A stretch of 64,000 bases of DNA from contig BRXU01000014.1 in the NCBI GenBank assembly GCA_030267565.1, positions 1,648,001 through 1,712,000 on the forward strand, read 5' to 3'. This stretch comes from Pleodorina starrii. Taxonomy: Eukaryota; Chlorophyta; Chlorophyceae; Chlamydomonadales; Volvocaceae. Below, one piece after another: positions 32,096 through 43,818 of the stretch (positions are counted from its first letter, which is position 1; each line of letters starts with the position of its first letter). The position numbers were made by a program, and so were the translations under genes. The notes under the pieces were generated by a model. That model was not told the origin of the DNA. It searched no databases and saw only the letters and a program-made list of their open reading frames with translations.

Positions 32096-34424
32096 TTAAA
32101 AGTGGTGACGGAGCTTCTTCCTGCCATTCGTGCTGGCCTTGACTGTGCTGGCGCCGCCGCCGTCAACTGCTGCTGCGCCGGCGCCGGCGGCCGTCACCTT
32201 GTTCACAGCAACGCTGCCGGGCTGCGCCGTCGCGTTGGCGGCGCCGCCGGTGTTGTTGAGGAACGCGGCGGTGCGGTTCCCGATCGGTATGATGGTGGCG
32301 TTCGGTTGCTGGCGGGCCGCCGCGGAGGCGGCGGCCTCTGAGGGTGTGGCCTTCCACACGGGACGCTCCGGACAGTTGGGTTCCATGTAAAGGGTGAAGG
32401 GGCGGTTGACGGCGGGGCAGCTCCGCTCCAGCCACAGCGCGACTGGGGCGAGTTGGTTGGTTGGTTGGTTGGTCACAGGGTGGGGAGGGCCGGGGCGACG
32501 GTGGGGCGGGGAAGGGGCGAAGGCGGGGCGGGAAGGTGAGTGTGTTTGGAGTGCCATGCAATGCCTCCAATGCGTCACTGGTAATGGTCGCAGCAACCAG
32601 AACCCTGGGTAACCAAGGAGATGAGGGGAGGGGAGTGGACCAGAGGGGACGACCTGGTAAGGCAGCCCGCCCCATACTTCTCGCAAGGTCGCGACGCACG
32701 GCTTCCTGACGCTTCATGGCTGCCTCCCACCACCACACATGACTGTGGCATCATCCCTCATCATCACTATTACCCGCCGCAAACTCACTGTCTGTTAGTT
32801 GGTTGAGATCCACAAACTCTTTGAATTCGTCCATCATGGCGGGAGCGCAGAAACAGTACTGCAAGCGTTGGATAACGAACAACACGGTGGGTCAGGTCAG
32901 ATCAGGTCAGGTCAGGTCAGCGGCAACCAAAACCAAGTTGCGCCCGCCTTCTCCCGCCTTCTCCTGCCGGCCGTGCCGACTGCTGTCCTTTCCCGCCTCC
33001 CCGCCCCCGTGAGCGTGCGTGCCCAACCCACCCACCCACCCCCAGCCCCCCAGCCCCCCTTCCCTGCGGCTCGTCTTTGTTGCCTCTGTTAAGTTAAGTG
33101 TCCACCCACCAAGTTGTTGAATGACCCCATGGCCTCGCAGCAGGCCAGTGCCGGCGGGCCCGCCTCCGCCAGGTAGGCGCGCAGCTTCTCAGTGCTGACC
33201 TGCGGCGGTGTGGCAGCGGGACGGCGGTGGGCTAGTAAATGTAATACAATCGCAGCGATGGAACGTAGGTCAGGGGCTGGGGAGAAGGACGAGCCGCAGC
33301 GCGGCAGCCCAGACTGGTGGTGGGGCGGGATGGAGGAGGGGAGGTGGATTGGGGTTGCTGACAAGACACGGCAGCGCGAGGCGGGGCAGGGCCCCGGCGA
33401 CGGAATCCCGCCCCAGCCCTCTCCTCCTCCTCCAGCACTACCGTACTGAACAGCGGAGGGCGAGGGCGGCTGTCATGTCATTTCTGGACCGTCCGGTGGG
33501 GCAGGGCAGTGCGCGCCGTGGCAAGGGCGCAAAGCAGAAGAAAGGCCAGGCCGGGTCTCTGCCAGCTCCGGGCACGTGAGGAGCACGTCGCGGTCGGCCT
33601 GCGCAGCGAAGTCGCGCCTCCGGACCGGGCCGGGCCGGGCGGCCGTTCGGACCTTCGCATTTACCTCACTTGGCTTTGCCGCGAGAGCTTGCTGCGCACG
33701 CGCATACACATACACACACACACAGACGGACGCACACGCGCGCGGCACTCGGCTCTCGGCGCCGCGCCGGATGATAAACACCCGAACGTTTCCCAGCCGG
33801 CTCCAAACACGCCACGGCCCGCCCCACCCCACCCCACCCCACCTTGATCTCCCCCGGGTCGGTGGTGACATTCCCTGTGAGGGCCAGGGACGCGTTCCGC
33901 AGCGCGTCACTGCAGTCGATCTGGCGCGGAAACACGCGGAGACACGGGGCAGGGCGGGAAGGCGATCGAAGTTTGGGACATTGGGTTCGATGTGACGTGA
34001 TGCGATGTCGGGAGGTGCATTCGCGGCATGATGGCCGCGGCCAGGCCCACAGCGCTCCAATCCGGCAAGAATTCGTGCCTGGTTACCAGCGATTTGTAAG
34101 TCTGCCGAGCTGAGCTGAGGCACCAACAAACTGGCAGCAGCCGGCGGCAGCAGCCGAGACGCGCACAAAGCGCTGAATCGGTGCGCATCGGTCCGTTCCT
34201 CACGGCCCTGTGATCGGTTGTCGACCCCTCCTGCCTGCATGAGGCCTAACTCGTCTCCGGCCGTGCAGCCAGCTGCTCCGACAAGTCCCCACCTGGAACT
34301 GCAGGCCGGTGTAGACGCACTGAGGCGGCACAGGCGGAGAGGCGCGGCCGGGCACCGCGCCCAGCAGCGCCGCTAGGAGCAGCAACGCAGCGGAAGCGGC
34401 GGCGGCGACGCGAGGGGGCGCCAT
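32096..34424 (-). CDS. Secreted protein with an eight-cysteine (nsLTP-like) pattern, 238 aa
   Basis: Predicted exons: 34424-34293, 33920-33843, 33199-33110, 32858-32789, 32442-32096; phases agree at all junctions. The N-terminus is a clear signal peptide (LLLLAALLGAVPGRA). The mature part has cysteines spaced C-X10-C-X42-CC-X10-CXC-X27-C-X14-C, the order C, C, CC, CXC, C, C of the plant lipid-transfer/prolamin eight-cysteine motif, although the second gap is much longer than in plant nsLTPs. The tail of about 90 residues is Ala/Asn/Gly-rich with several NxT sites and ends KKLRHHF. Function is unknown. A lipid-binding helical fold is a hypothesis from the Cys pattern only. A possible extra exon near 33560-33610 was left out because exons 2 and 3 join in frame without it. 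Confidence 0.72.
32888..32921. repeat. GGTCA microsatellite in intron 3 of the eight-Cys gene
   Basis: About six GGTCA units (one with GATCA), directly upstream of the exon 4 acceptor in the minus-strand sense. Confidence 0.85.
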
Positions 34425-35498
34425 CTGTTGGATGCTGCTTCCGGCGCGGCGGCCAAGGTTGGCTGACGTGGCGCTGCTTGTTGCGGTTGCTTGTCAAGTG
34501 TGACTATAATAGGTGGAGCTGGCCTGATTTGGAAGGCCTTTAGATGACTGTAACTTGGTGGCTGGCTTGCAAAGCGTGTGATACGGAGCTTGCGGTGCTT
34601 GGAGACGACCCGGTCGAGACTGGTCGAGACAGAGAGCGCAGTGCACACACAGGTGAGTGAGTGGGTGGGTGGCCAAAAGGTGTCGTGGTGTGGGAGCGCA
34701 GGTAATGTTCTGAGAGTCGATGGAGTTAATTTCGCATGGAGCTAGAAGATGGAGCTAGGAGATGGAGTTGAACCTCTTCAGGCGATGCCGATCGCGGGGG
34801 CTGTACCGGCAGTACCGGCAAGGCCTTGTACGACGGATCAGGGCTCGCAGGGGTACAGTACCGCGTCGCTCCAAGGACCCCCAAACACACGTCAAGGTTT
34901 GGTGCAAATAAAGTTACTTTACTTTCGAATAACTCTGACAATGTCTAAAAATGAAACGTATTATTAATTTATTATACAGCATCATGTCCGAGATCGAGCC
35001 TCTCAGTCTCTCGAGCGCTTCTGTTGGCCGCGGTTCCGACACCAACGGAGCGTTCCCAAGGACTCTCTGGGCCGTTCACATCCAGTGACTGCCATGAACC
35101 AACCAACCAACCAACCAACCAACCAACCATCCTTGGGTGGGGGTGTCACCTTGGGGTGTTCCACATTGGATAATCTCCGGAATGCCGTACGTACGACGGA
35201 TTGGGCTTGAGCCCACACGCGCGCCGCCGCTGCGCCGCTGCGCTGATTACCAAGGCTGACTCACTCTCGAAAGGAAAAAGCTTCTTCGGAAGACGAAGGA
35301 TGTCAGGAACGGCATGTCAGGAGCCCGCCCTCGGCCCTCGGCCGTTCACGCACATGTCGCGACGCATCACCGGCAGAGGCCTCAGGGCAAGAGCAAGAGC
35401 GTTTGGACTTACGCAGTTACTTCCCCCAAACTTCATCAGATATACCGGTAATGTAACACGAGATGTATACGGATAGTAAAATACAATGCAGTACAGTA
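34425..35498. other. Intergenic, with an AACC microsatellite
   Basis: Between the 5' end of the eight-Cys gene and the 3' end of TRM10, both minus strand. An (AACC)n tract lies at about 35097-35128 and ATGCCGTACGTACG at 35182. No gene seen. Confidence 0.6.
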
Positions 35499-38400
35499 CT
35501 ACGTCTGCGCGGGGCTCGGCTGTTCCAAGCGAAGGGCCCCCAGCTGCGGTCCCAGCTCGGCCGCGTCCTCCGCCCGCCCGACCTGCCCCGCAGCAACCCC
35601 TCCGTCATTCCGCCCCCCTTCCCCCTCCTCCTCGTGCTCCTCGTCGCCCTGCCCACCCGCCTGCCCACCCTCGTCGCCCCCGTCGCGGTCCGCCAGAGGC
35701 CCCACACGCCCCTCCGCCAAGTCCTGACCCTGGCCCTGGCCCGCCTCCTCCTCCTCCTCCTGCCCATCCCCCCTCCTCTCCTGTAGTGCTCCCGCTGCTG
35801 GTGCTGGTGCTGGTGCATCGCTGTTGTCCGCGGCTGTTTTCGTGAAGCCCTGGGTCTGTGGCTTGCGCTTGCGGGAGGGTATGGCGGCGTCCAGCGCAAG
35901 CACCCAGTCGCCTGCGTGGGGGGGAAAGGGCAGGGCCGGGGGGCGAGGGGGGGGTAGCGTGCGGTCAGGAAGCCATGGAAGCGGGGGGCAGGGCAGGCAC
36001 GTGTGCGGGTCGGCCGACGTGTGCTCCTGACACTGGGGCAACCGAGGATTCCGATCCCGACCCTGGCCCCGACCCGGATCGAACCCTGGTCGGCCTCAGA
36101 GTAACCCAGGCAACCTACGAACCAGTCTCGGACTCACCCATGGGCCGGCCCCAAAACCCTTAAACGACCCAACCCCTAAAACCCTAAATACCCAGAATCG
36201 GTCTGCAGACTGACCCATGGGTCGGTGCAAATAGCGGAACAACGGAACGCGATCGACTCACGCGTGTCATTGAAGATGAGGAGCGCCTTCACCACATCGT
36301 CGATATTGAGGACGGGGCTGCGGGGAAGCATCCACGGATAGGCGGGGGGAGGCCGGGGTGGGGGGTGGGGGGTAAGAGATGTGGATGGGGAAGCTGGGGC
36401 CGAAGGAAACGGACGCGGTTCGTGTGGTGCGCGAACTCCCGGCGCTTTCGGGCCTGGGCGGGACATCGACAGAGACGAATCCCGAAACAGAGGAAGGGCA
36501 TCCTTTTGCTTCTCTTATGATTCGTTTGTGAAGTCGCCGATTCGCCGATTCGCCATCATTTCTCCCGGGTTAACGACCACCGCGGCCACCCACCCACCAT
36601 TTCCGGACGCCCTTGCCCATGCCCAGTTGCTCCGCGTGCTCCGCCACGGGCAGACGCCGGCAGTCCACCCGCTGTGCCTCCTGTGAATCGAGAAGAAAAG
36701 TAGATAAGTAGATGAGTAGATAAGTAGATGAGTAGATAAGTAGATGAGTAGATGAGCGAGAAAAGTAGGGCATGATCTGATTACACCACAAATGGCGGGG
36801 GGGGACGAATGCGGGCTCACGTTTGCGATCGGGTCCCCGGTCTCACGCACGCAGCTGCTGCACGCAACCCCCCCACGAGCAGTCCCGCGCTTGCACCGCG
36901 CTCCCGCGCAGCCTTGCGCCTGGACGCACCCTTCAAAACCCCTCTCTCGCTCCCCCTCTCACCCACCTCTTGCTGCGGCGGCGCCTACATTATCCTCCCC
37001 CGCCCCTCCCGCTTCCGCTCCCCCCTCCCACGACTCACTCACCGCGAACTTGAGCGTGAGGCCCTTCCTGTGCGTCCTGTCCACAATGCCCCCGATGACG
37101 TAGGCGAAGCGCTCCGAATCCACATCCGTCAGCGGCTCGCTGGCGTCGGGGCTCAGCACCACCACCTGGCGTGTCGCGTACGACAATGTACGACACATTC
37201 AGCAGATGCAGGATAGTGCGCCATACGGATGGGTACCACCTTACAGCCCATCTGAGAAGCGAACCACTCCAGGGGGGCCGGGGGGCACGAAGGCGGCCCG
37301 CTGCCGCACGTGCACACGTAAGCGCGCCCGCCTGCCCCCCGCCCCCCACCGCCCGCCTTCCCGCCTCTCTGCCCGCCTTTCTGCTGGCTCCCCTGGGCCT
37401 CAGTTCTTTCTGCCAGGCCCTCCCTTCGCTCTGTTTTTTATCATTCCCGTCCACAAGCTTCGCCGACGCGGGGTCCCTCGCCCCCTCTTCCCCCCGCCCT
37501 CCCTCTCCCCACTCAAACCAACTCACCCTGTCGGCCCCGAACGCCTCCGCCGGCCCCTGACTCATCTTCACGACACGCCAGCCCTCCGCCCCGCACGGCG
37601 CCGCCACCGACGCCAGCGGCTCGCCCCAGTGGGTCAGCGTCAGGCAGGCGGGCCGCGGGTAGCGCTTGTTAATCGATGACGCGTTCTCGATCTGCTTGCA
37701 CAGACTGCGCATCTGCGGGCAACAAAAGAGAGAACAGAGGGCGCGAAGCGAGGGGCGCGAAGCGAGGGGCGCGAAGCGTCAGGCACTCTTCCCTCTCGGC
37801 ACAATCGGTTGCGAGCTTGCTTGTGCTGCTACCGGTGATTGCGGTTGTTGCTACTGTGGGGTCCAGACCCACTACGGGTGCTGCGGTGCCGGTACCCCGC
37901 GCCCCATGTCGGAGCCCCATGCCAATATCGGTCGCTGGCCCCGGCGGCATGCAACAAGCCGCTGCCGCCGCGACAAAGCCACAGGCCGGCCGGCCGGCAG
38001 GTAGGCAGGTACGTAGGCAGGCCGGTAGGCCAGCAGTCAGGCTGGCGGCGCGGTGGGCCGGTAGGTTGGCTCAGGCAGGGTCAGGCAGGGTCAGGCCAGG
38101 CAGTGTCAGGCAGGGTCAGGCAGGGTCAGGCGGGCTCACCTCCTTTGGCGGCGCGGAGGGTGCGAAGGAACAGTCGATCGCGATCCGCAGCGCCGCCTCC
38201 GGACCGCCACCCGGCCCACCGCCCGCCAGCGCAGCCGCCAGCCGCTCCGCCTGCGCCGCCTCCGCCGCGGCGCGTTCTGCGCGCTCCGCCACCCGCGCTG
38301 CCTGCCAGTCAGCCAGCTGCTCGGGAGTCAGGGCGGCCGCATGGGCCTCAAGCGCCGCCCTGAGGGGCAACATGGGTGAGGATCGCGCAGGGATGGGACG

Positions 38401-39290
38401 GAGGGCGGTGTTAGCCAGCCCCAGGCCCCGGCCGCTTCGAGGTGGCAGGCACGGCCGCGAGATGGGTCAGGCATGGCATGGCATGGCATGGCATGGCATG
38501 AGGGTCTTTGATGTGTAAAGTAGCCCCGGGGAAATCGCGGGGTTATAAGGGAGGAATGGGGGAGGGATGGGGGAGGAGGGGCCTGTGGGGTTGAAAAGGT
38601 AGGACGTCATTGCCGTCGGGACGCGTCTGTTCGCTGCGTGAAGCGCGGCGGTTGCGATCCGCTGTTCGAGGCAACGAGACAGCTGCGGTCCGGGGAGGGG
38701 AGGATGTTAAGGAGGGCGGGGGCTGGGTGGCGGCGTGGCGAGCGGATTCGGAACCGTCGAGAGGGAAGCCGTTGCTGCCGTACCTAGTGGCCGCCACGCG
38801 TGCTTTGCGCGCAGCCTTGGCCTTCTCTTGCCGCCTTTTGTTGTTGTACCGGCGCCGCGCCTCCCAGTCCTCATCACGTTTTGTGTGGGGCTGTTGGGAG
38901 AGAGAGGTAGAGCCGGGTGTCCCGAAGAGGTTTTGCGCAGGGTCGGGTTCGCGCGGCATGGCATGGCGAAGCCAACCCGACGGAACTTGATAAATGCATA
39001 TTGTGTATTGGGGAATGAATTTGTCTCAACGGTTGTCAACAGTTATCAAGACAGCGTTATTTGTAGGAGAAGACGTGCGAACGAGTCCCCCGGGTCCATG
39101 CCAAGCAGCACGCCGCCAAACATCGTACCCGGCTGGAGGTGGACGCGTCCAGCGCTGAGCCGTTCTCATCGTCATTTTCGTACTCGCCGGTGACGTCTTT
39201 CGGCGCGCCGGTATCAGCCGCTGTGCCGTCATTGGAGTACCTTCCGTCCAGGACAGGTTCCGGATCGAGCCGATTGGCGTCCTCTGGCAT
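35499..39290 (-). CDS. TRM10: TRM10-family tRNA (purine-9) N1-methyltransferase, 449 aa
   Basis: Predicted exons: 39290-39129, 38890-38784, 38359-38140, 37712-37527, 37165-37043, 36680-36598, 36317-36262, 35911-35499; all phases agree. Exon 2 is the Lys/Arg-rich stretch typical before the SPOUT domain. Exon 3 ends with LRIAIDCSFA...PPKE, exon 4 starts SLCKQIENASSINKR, exon 5 has YVIGGIVDRTHRKGLT (the Asp after GGIV matches the catalytic Asp of yeast Trm10), exon 6 RRLPVAEH and exon 7 VLNIDDVVKALLIFND; exon 8 opens DWVLALDAAIP. These are the TRM10 blocks in order. The enzyme methylates N1 of G9 and/or A9 in tRNAs with SAM. The C-terminal ~100 residues are a Glu/Gly/Asp-rich extension not typical of the family. 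The gene is head-to-head with the GT31 gene. Confidence 0.92.
36700..36756. repeat. GTAGATAA/GTAGATGA repeat in a TRM10 intron
   Basis: Alternating GTAGATAA and GTAGATGA units, about 20 bp from the exon 6 acceptor. The transcript (minus) strand is CT/TATC-rich, consistent with a polypyrimidine-like role. Confidence 0.8.
38071..38132. repeat. GGTCAGGCAG minisatellite in TRM10 intron 3
   Basis: Six 10-bp units with few changes, starting 8 bp from the exon 3 splice donor. Confidence 0.85.
38471..38500. repeat. GCATG pentanucleotide repeat in TRM10 intron 2
   Basis: Six perfect GCATG units. Confidence 0.9.
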
Positions 39291-39593
39291 TGCGATTTGC
39301 AAAATCAATAAATAAATAAAGGAAGGCTTGCCCGATATGCTCAAGTGTGGAGTTGACTACTATTATGGTGAATAAACGTCAGCTTATCATAATAGATTTC
39401 GAACCGTCTTGGCGCGATAGGTAGTTATGCATAAGGATGACGACCAGCATGCATAACCTACTCAATAAAAGTGAGCCAGATACATCACCTCTGGAGCCGC
39501 GAAACCAGGGTTTGACTTACGGCAGCCTTCAACCGCCTTTCACTTACGACATCCAGTCGCACTGCCCATCTGAACCTGCCTTCAGTCTCAGCG
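39291..39593. promoter_or_regulatory. Short divergent promoter region, TRM10 / GT31
   Basis: The two start codons are 303 bp apart on opposite strands. The interval is AT-richer than its neighbours, with AATAAATAAATAAA at about 39305 and TGCATAA motifs near 39428 and 39453. No defined TATA box is claimed. Shared or bidirectional control is inferred from the distance. Confidence 0.6.
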
Positions 39594-42500
39594 ATGGCTA
39601 TACACCGCCCCGCATCGCTGCTCAGGCGCTGCGCAGTCCCCGTGCCTGGACTGCCACTCCTCCTGCCACTCGTCATCCTCGCCATCCTCGCCATCCTCCT
39701 GCCGCGCGGCCTCGCGAGGCGCCTCCCGCTGCAAGACTCTGACCTCGTCCTGGTCCGTGGCACCTGCACATCCCGCCTGGATCTCGCGCACGCGACCGGC
39801 CGCGCCGCCCGCACCAACTCCACATCGCTCCGAGCCGTGTATGTCTTGGAGGACGAAACGCAGGCTCAGGAGCTCCAGCAGCGTTTCGGCGCCCCCCTGA
39901 ATGAGACCTATCTGGCCTGGCCCGACCGACCCGACCCCAAGAAACCCGGCGACACGCGTGTCGCGCTGGCGCCGTGGCTAGCGCACAGGGCCCTGGGGGA
40001 GTCGTACAAGTGGCTCCTGTACGGCGATGACGGTACGGTGGGTGGGTGTCGTGTGTGGGGGTTGGGTGGGTGCAGGGTTTTAGAGTTATAGGGTCTTTTG
40101 TATTTCCGCTGTGGCGGAGTTGGGAGTTGCGCATTCGGGTGTTTGAGTGGGTTGATTGGTTTGGGATGCGGATCTGGATTCTGTCCTCCGCTTGGTGTAC
40201 GGCACATACGTGTGTTTTTCCTCGCCCTCCTTGCGGACCTGGCTGAAGTATGATTTTGCTGCCTAGCCGGTAAATAAAATATTTTCTTGTAAATTATTTA
40301 AATGTTGAAGATTCGGCTGACCAAGACTCCGCTGCGTGCGTGCGTGCTGCAGACACGTTCTTCTTCGTCGAAAACGTCAAGGCGCTGCTGCAGGAGTACG
40401 ACCCCGATCTGCCGTACATCGTGACAGGTGCGACATGCCGTACGTCGCGGCTGTGGCGCTTTGCTGCTTTTTCGAAGGAACATCCCAAGCAAGCCAGCCA
40501 GCCCACGCACCGTTCTCACTGCCGGCGACCCCGCGCCCGCCGACCTCGCCCGCCGACCTCGCCCTCCCCCCAACCCACCCACCCCGCGCACCCCAACTCA
40601 CCCAATCAAACCCCCTGAAACCTACTCGCCGACTGCCGCAGACGCCTTGTGGCATAAGCGCAAGCGCAATCTCATGGAGGCGCCCCGCTGCCTGCCCTGC
40701 CACCTCAGCCTGGCATATCGCCAGGCGGTCTCGGAGCGGCCCGACAGGGACCCGGGGGCGCTGGCGGCGCCGCCGCCACGCGGCGGCGGCGCCGGCGGCG
40801 GCGGCGGCGGCAGCGGCGGCTCTTCCAGCCAGTCCGTGGCGGTGGCCCCCGTGCCTCCCCCGGGCTGTCCCTGTACCCCACAGCTCGCATGCGACTTCAC
40901 GCTCAACATGACGGGGAAGCGAAAGGTGGGGTAAAAAGAAGATACCGCAGCGAAGGGATGGAGACGGCGTTAGCGAACGGACCCGGAACCCAGCAATACT
41001 TACCGTGGGGCCGGCAGCCAGCGCGGGGGAGGAAAGGGGGCGAGGAGGGACGAGGGAAAGGGAAAGGGAGGGAGCGGACTGGTCAGGGAAGGGAAGGGAA
41101 GGGAAGGGGAGCAAGAGTTGGGGCCGGCAGGTGAAGCGCGAGAGCAGCTTTCCCCCCAGGGACTCCCCCGATCCCCCGGAACCCCCAGGCTGGGTTCCGG
41201 GTCAGTTCGCTAACGCCGTTTCCGTCCCTTCGCTGCGGTATCTTACATTTTACCCCAGGCGGCCCGGTCACGCACCCGCCCGCTGGTTTGGTCTCCGGAG
41301 AGCAAGATGTGGGGCTTCCCCCCCGACTACCCCACTGCATGTGACTACCCGCACTTCCATGGCGGCTCCGGAGTACTCATCTCCGTGGGGGCCATGCGCC
41401 AGGTGCGGGGCTGGGGGTGGGGTGTGTGTGGTAAAACTAAGAAGATACCGAAGGTGGCGGGGGGCGGGGTGTAGGGTGTAGGAAGAAGGATGTGGGTCCC
41501 AGCAGTGTGTTTCGTGTGGGGCGACCGGAGGGGACCCATGGATGGGAATGAACGTAGCGTGGCGGCAACGCTGAATCGAGGGGGTCGGGGGTTCGCGGCC
41601 ACAAGGATTGGTGAAGGTGGCCATGCACCAGCTGGGTATGGGGGCACGCACCCGGAGCGGGGAAACGAAAGAAACGAAACGTCCGTTTGTGGGTGTCCCG
41701 AGTTCCGAGAGATAGCTGCGCTGCGCTGCGGACCCGCTGCTGCTGCCGCTGTGCTGTACGGATCCCCTCTGTTGTACATGTACGACCCCGCAGGTGCCGT
41801 ACTCGGCTGCCTTGAGCTGCTTCTACGACGACGTGCGCAAGCGGTTTGCCCGCCCCGAGTCGCTCAAAGTGGGTGAATGGGTGGAGGGGCATGGGGGGGT
41901 GGGTTTCGCACGGCTGTATCTGTGGTTGGGGTGAGGTTGTGGGGCGAGTGGGTGCCTGGGTGCGTGGCCGTGGGTAGTGGCACGTGAGGAGGCAGCAGGG
42001 GTGCTGGGTTGGGTTGGTGGGTTGATTTGGACGAGGAGGAGGATGGAGAGAGCGCGAGACCCGCGACGTGGCTTGGCGCAGGATACGCTTTCAGCCGATC
42101 GATATCCGTGCACACAACAACAACAACAACAACAACGACAAAAGAGCATAAGCATTAAGCAATCCACGGTTACTTCTGTAGTGGCTGGCGGTTGGGGTTA
42201 CGCGTTACGGTACCCGGCCTTCGTACATATTCCGTTGCGTTGGCTATCGATCTGCCTCGTCTCCTCCGCCCCATGTTTTCAAAATGGAACAATACCCTAC
42301 ATTCTGGGCCGACTCTCGAGTACGGTGCCGCTGGCGGCGTGTGGCCTCTGACCTCTGACCTCTGGCGCTCTGTGTGTTTGATGTTGCGCACGGGTGTTCA
42401 GGAGCGGGCTCACGGCGACCGGATGACGTCGCTGTGCTTCTGGCTGCACGGGGTGGCGCCCACCGACCCGGGGCTGTCGCTGAGCAAGCACGAGGCCACA

Positions 42501-43802
42501 TACATCGGGGTGGGTGGGTATCGGTGGGTAGGCGGGTGGGTGGGTGGGTGGGTAGGCGGGTGGGTGGGTGGGTGGGTAGGCGGGTGGGTGGGTGGCTCGT
42601 GGGCTGCGGTTGTGTGTGTGTGTCTTGTCCCCCTTCCCTCGCGGGCTTCTTCCCGGCGTCGTGACAACGGTGCCCGCCACAGCACACCACAGCAACTTGC
42701 TCGTCTCAACCGCCACATCCCATCATCCGCTACGCCCATTGCTGTTACGGGGCTACACCTTTTGCTACGTTCTCTGCAACGTCCGCTGCTGCTGCTGCTG
42801 CATCCACTCCTGTACCCTCTGCCACATCCTTTTGCTGCATTCACTGCCTCATCTGCTGCTGCTGCTGCTGCTACTGCTGATGATGATGTTGTTGATGATG
42901 ATGTGTGTCCGCTGATTCACCCCCCAGGGTCGGGTCATGGACGCCCGCACAGCCAACCTGGGGTCGATCGAAAAGGCGATAAAGGGGGAGCTGCCGAACC
43001 CATCTCATCTCTGGGTGAGAGGTGTGATAAAGTCGGAGTGAGGCGAGGGAGTGGGCGCGAGGCGGGGAATCTGGGAAAGGACAGAAAGGGGGGGAGGCGC
43101 CAGGCACTTTGGCGGTGTTGCACCGTGCCGGTGTTGCACCGTGGCGCTGTCGTACCGTGGCGCTGTCGTACTAGAGCGCTAAAGCACTGTAGTGAAAAAT
43201 ATCACCGCAAGCAATGGATCACAGCAAACCGCTTCCATCCCTTCCTCTCCTTTTCTTTTTCCTTTCCCTCCCGCTGCCCCTCCCCCCCCCGCCAGTCCAT
43301 CCTTACCATGCAAGCCGCCCACGTGGGGCACCACCCCGGTGCCGTACGTCTGACGTGGAAGCTGGCGGAGCAGTTTCCCCAAGCGCGGCGGGCGGCGATT
43401 CGCGGACTGCGCCGGGAGGGGCTGTGGGGGCGGGGGGAGCTGGACGCGCAGACGGTGCAGCAGGGGGGGCTGTCATGGGCGCGGGGCGCGTGGGTGTTTG
43501 ATGAGCGGGTGCAGCAGGCGGGGGAGGAGGGCGGGGGGAGCGACGACGCCGAGGCACCGGTAGGGGAGGGAGAGGAAGGGGGCCGGGATGAGGCAAGGAA
43601 GGGCAACGCGGCGACGATGACGCTGGCAGATGCAGGGCCGAAAGCGGAGGTGGAGGGAGTGGCAGCAGCAGTGGCGGGGCCTGTTGGGGGTGCGGGCAGG
43701 ACGGGGTCGAGGCCGGCGGCGGTGTCTGTGGAGGGGGGCGACGGGCGGGGGCCGGCGGGAGGGGTTGGCAGCGGTCAGGGAGCGGGGGGCGGGGGTGGAT
43801 AG
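39594..43802 (+). CDS. Fringe-like GT31 glycosyltransferase, ~572 aa
   Basis: Predicted exons: 39594-40032, 40353-40427, 40642-40925, 41259-41402, 41794-41868, 42402-42509, 42928-43014, 43296-43802 (TAG); every junction keeps phase. Residues about 18-38 are a hydrophobic signal anchor, as in Golgi type II transferases. Exons 1-2 together give LLYGDDDTFFFVEN, where DDD is the metal/nucleotide-sugar DxD motif of Fringe/beta-1,3-galactosyltransferases. Exon 4 has FHGGSGVLIS, matching the family GGxG(x)xxS block, and exon 6 has HGDRMTSLCFWLHGVAPT, matching the D-x-x-x-x-x-C-x-x-x-x-G region. Acceptor and sugar are unknown. Exon 3 carries a Gly/Pro-rich insert and exon 8 an Ala/Gly/Glu-rich tail. 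Intron 3 is an inverted-repeat element. A TGTAA poly(A) signal lies 435 bp downstream. Confidence 0.88.
40926..41258 (+). mobile_element. Introner-like inverted-repeat element forming intron 3 of the GT31 gene
   Basis: The 333-bp intron starts with a left arm at 40926-40994 that is matched in inverted orientation by 41189-41258; about 66 of 70 positions pair, including TACCGCAGCGAAGGGA and GGCGTTAGCGAAC. The arms end in TGGGGTAAAA / TTTTACCCCA, so the 5' splice site (GTGGGG) and the 3' splice site (CCCCAG) lie within the arms. The central ~195 bp is purine-rich and non-coding. Related sequence is found at 41415-41453 and 62143-62205. Introner elements are transposons that create introns on insertion; assignment here is inferred from structure. 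Confidence 0.85.
41415..41453 (+). repeat. Decayed relative of the introner-like arm in GT31 intron 4
   Basis: GGTAAAACTAAGAAGATACC plus flanking G-rich sequence resembles the arm start GGTAAAAAGAAGATACC of the preceding intron, 12-50 bp from this intron's donor. The rest has diverged. Confidence 0.55.
42508..42596. repeat. GGGT microsatellite at the start of GT31 intron 6
   Basis: Nearly continuous GGGT units with three TAGGCGGG interruptions beginning at the splice donor. The transcript strand is G-rich and could form RNA G-quadruplexes next to the 5' splice site. Confidence 0.9.
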
Positions 43803-43818
43803 GCTACGAAGGCTCGGC

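Noticed and set aside
33555..33610. Extra exon of the eight-Cys gene (ADRDVLLTCPELAETRP)
   Set aside because: It looks exon-like after an AG, but no suitable donor keeps the frame, and exons 2 and 3 join in phase without it. It would also add a ninth cysteine.
42192..43802. Single 536-codon plus-strand ORF
   Set aside because: It reads through two introns, including the GGGT microsatellite; only its last 168 codons are the real final exon of the GT31 gene.
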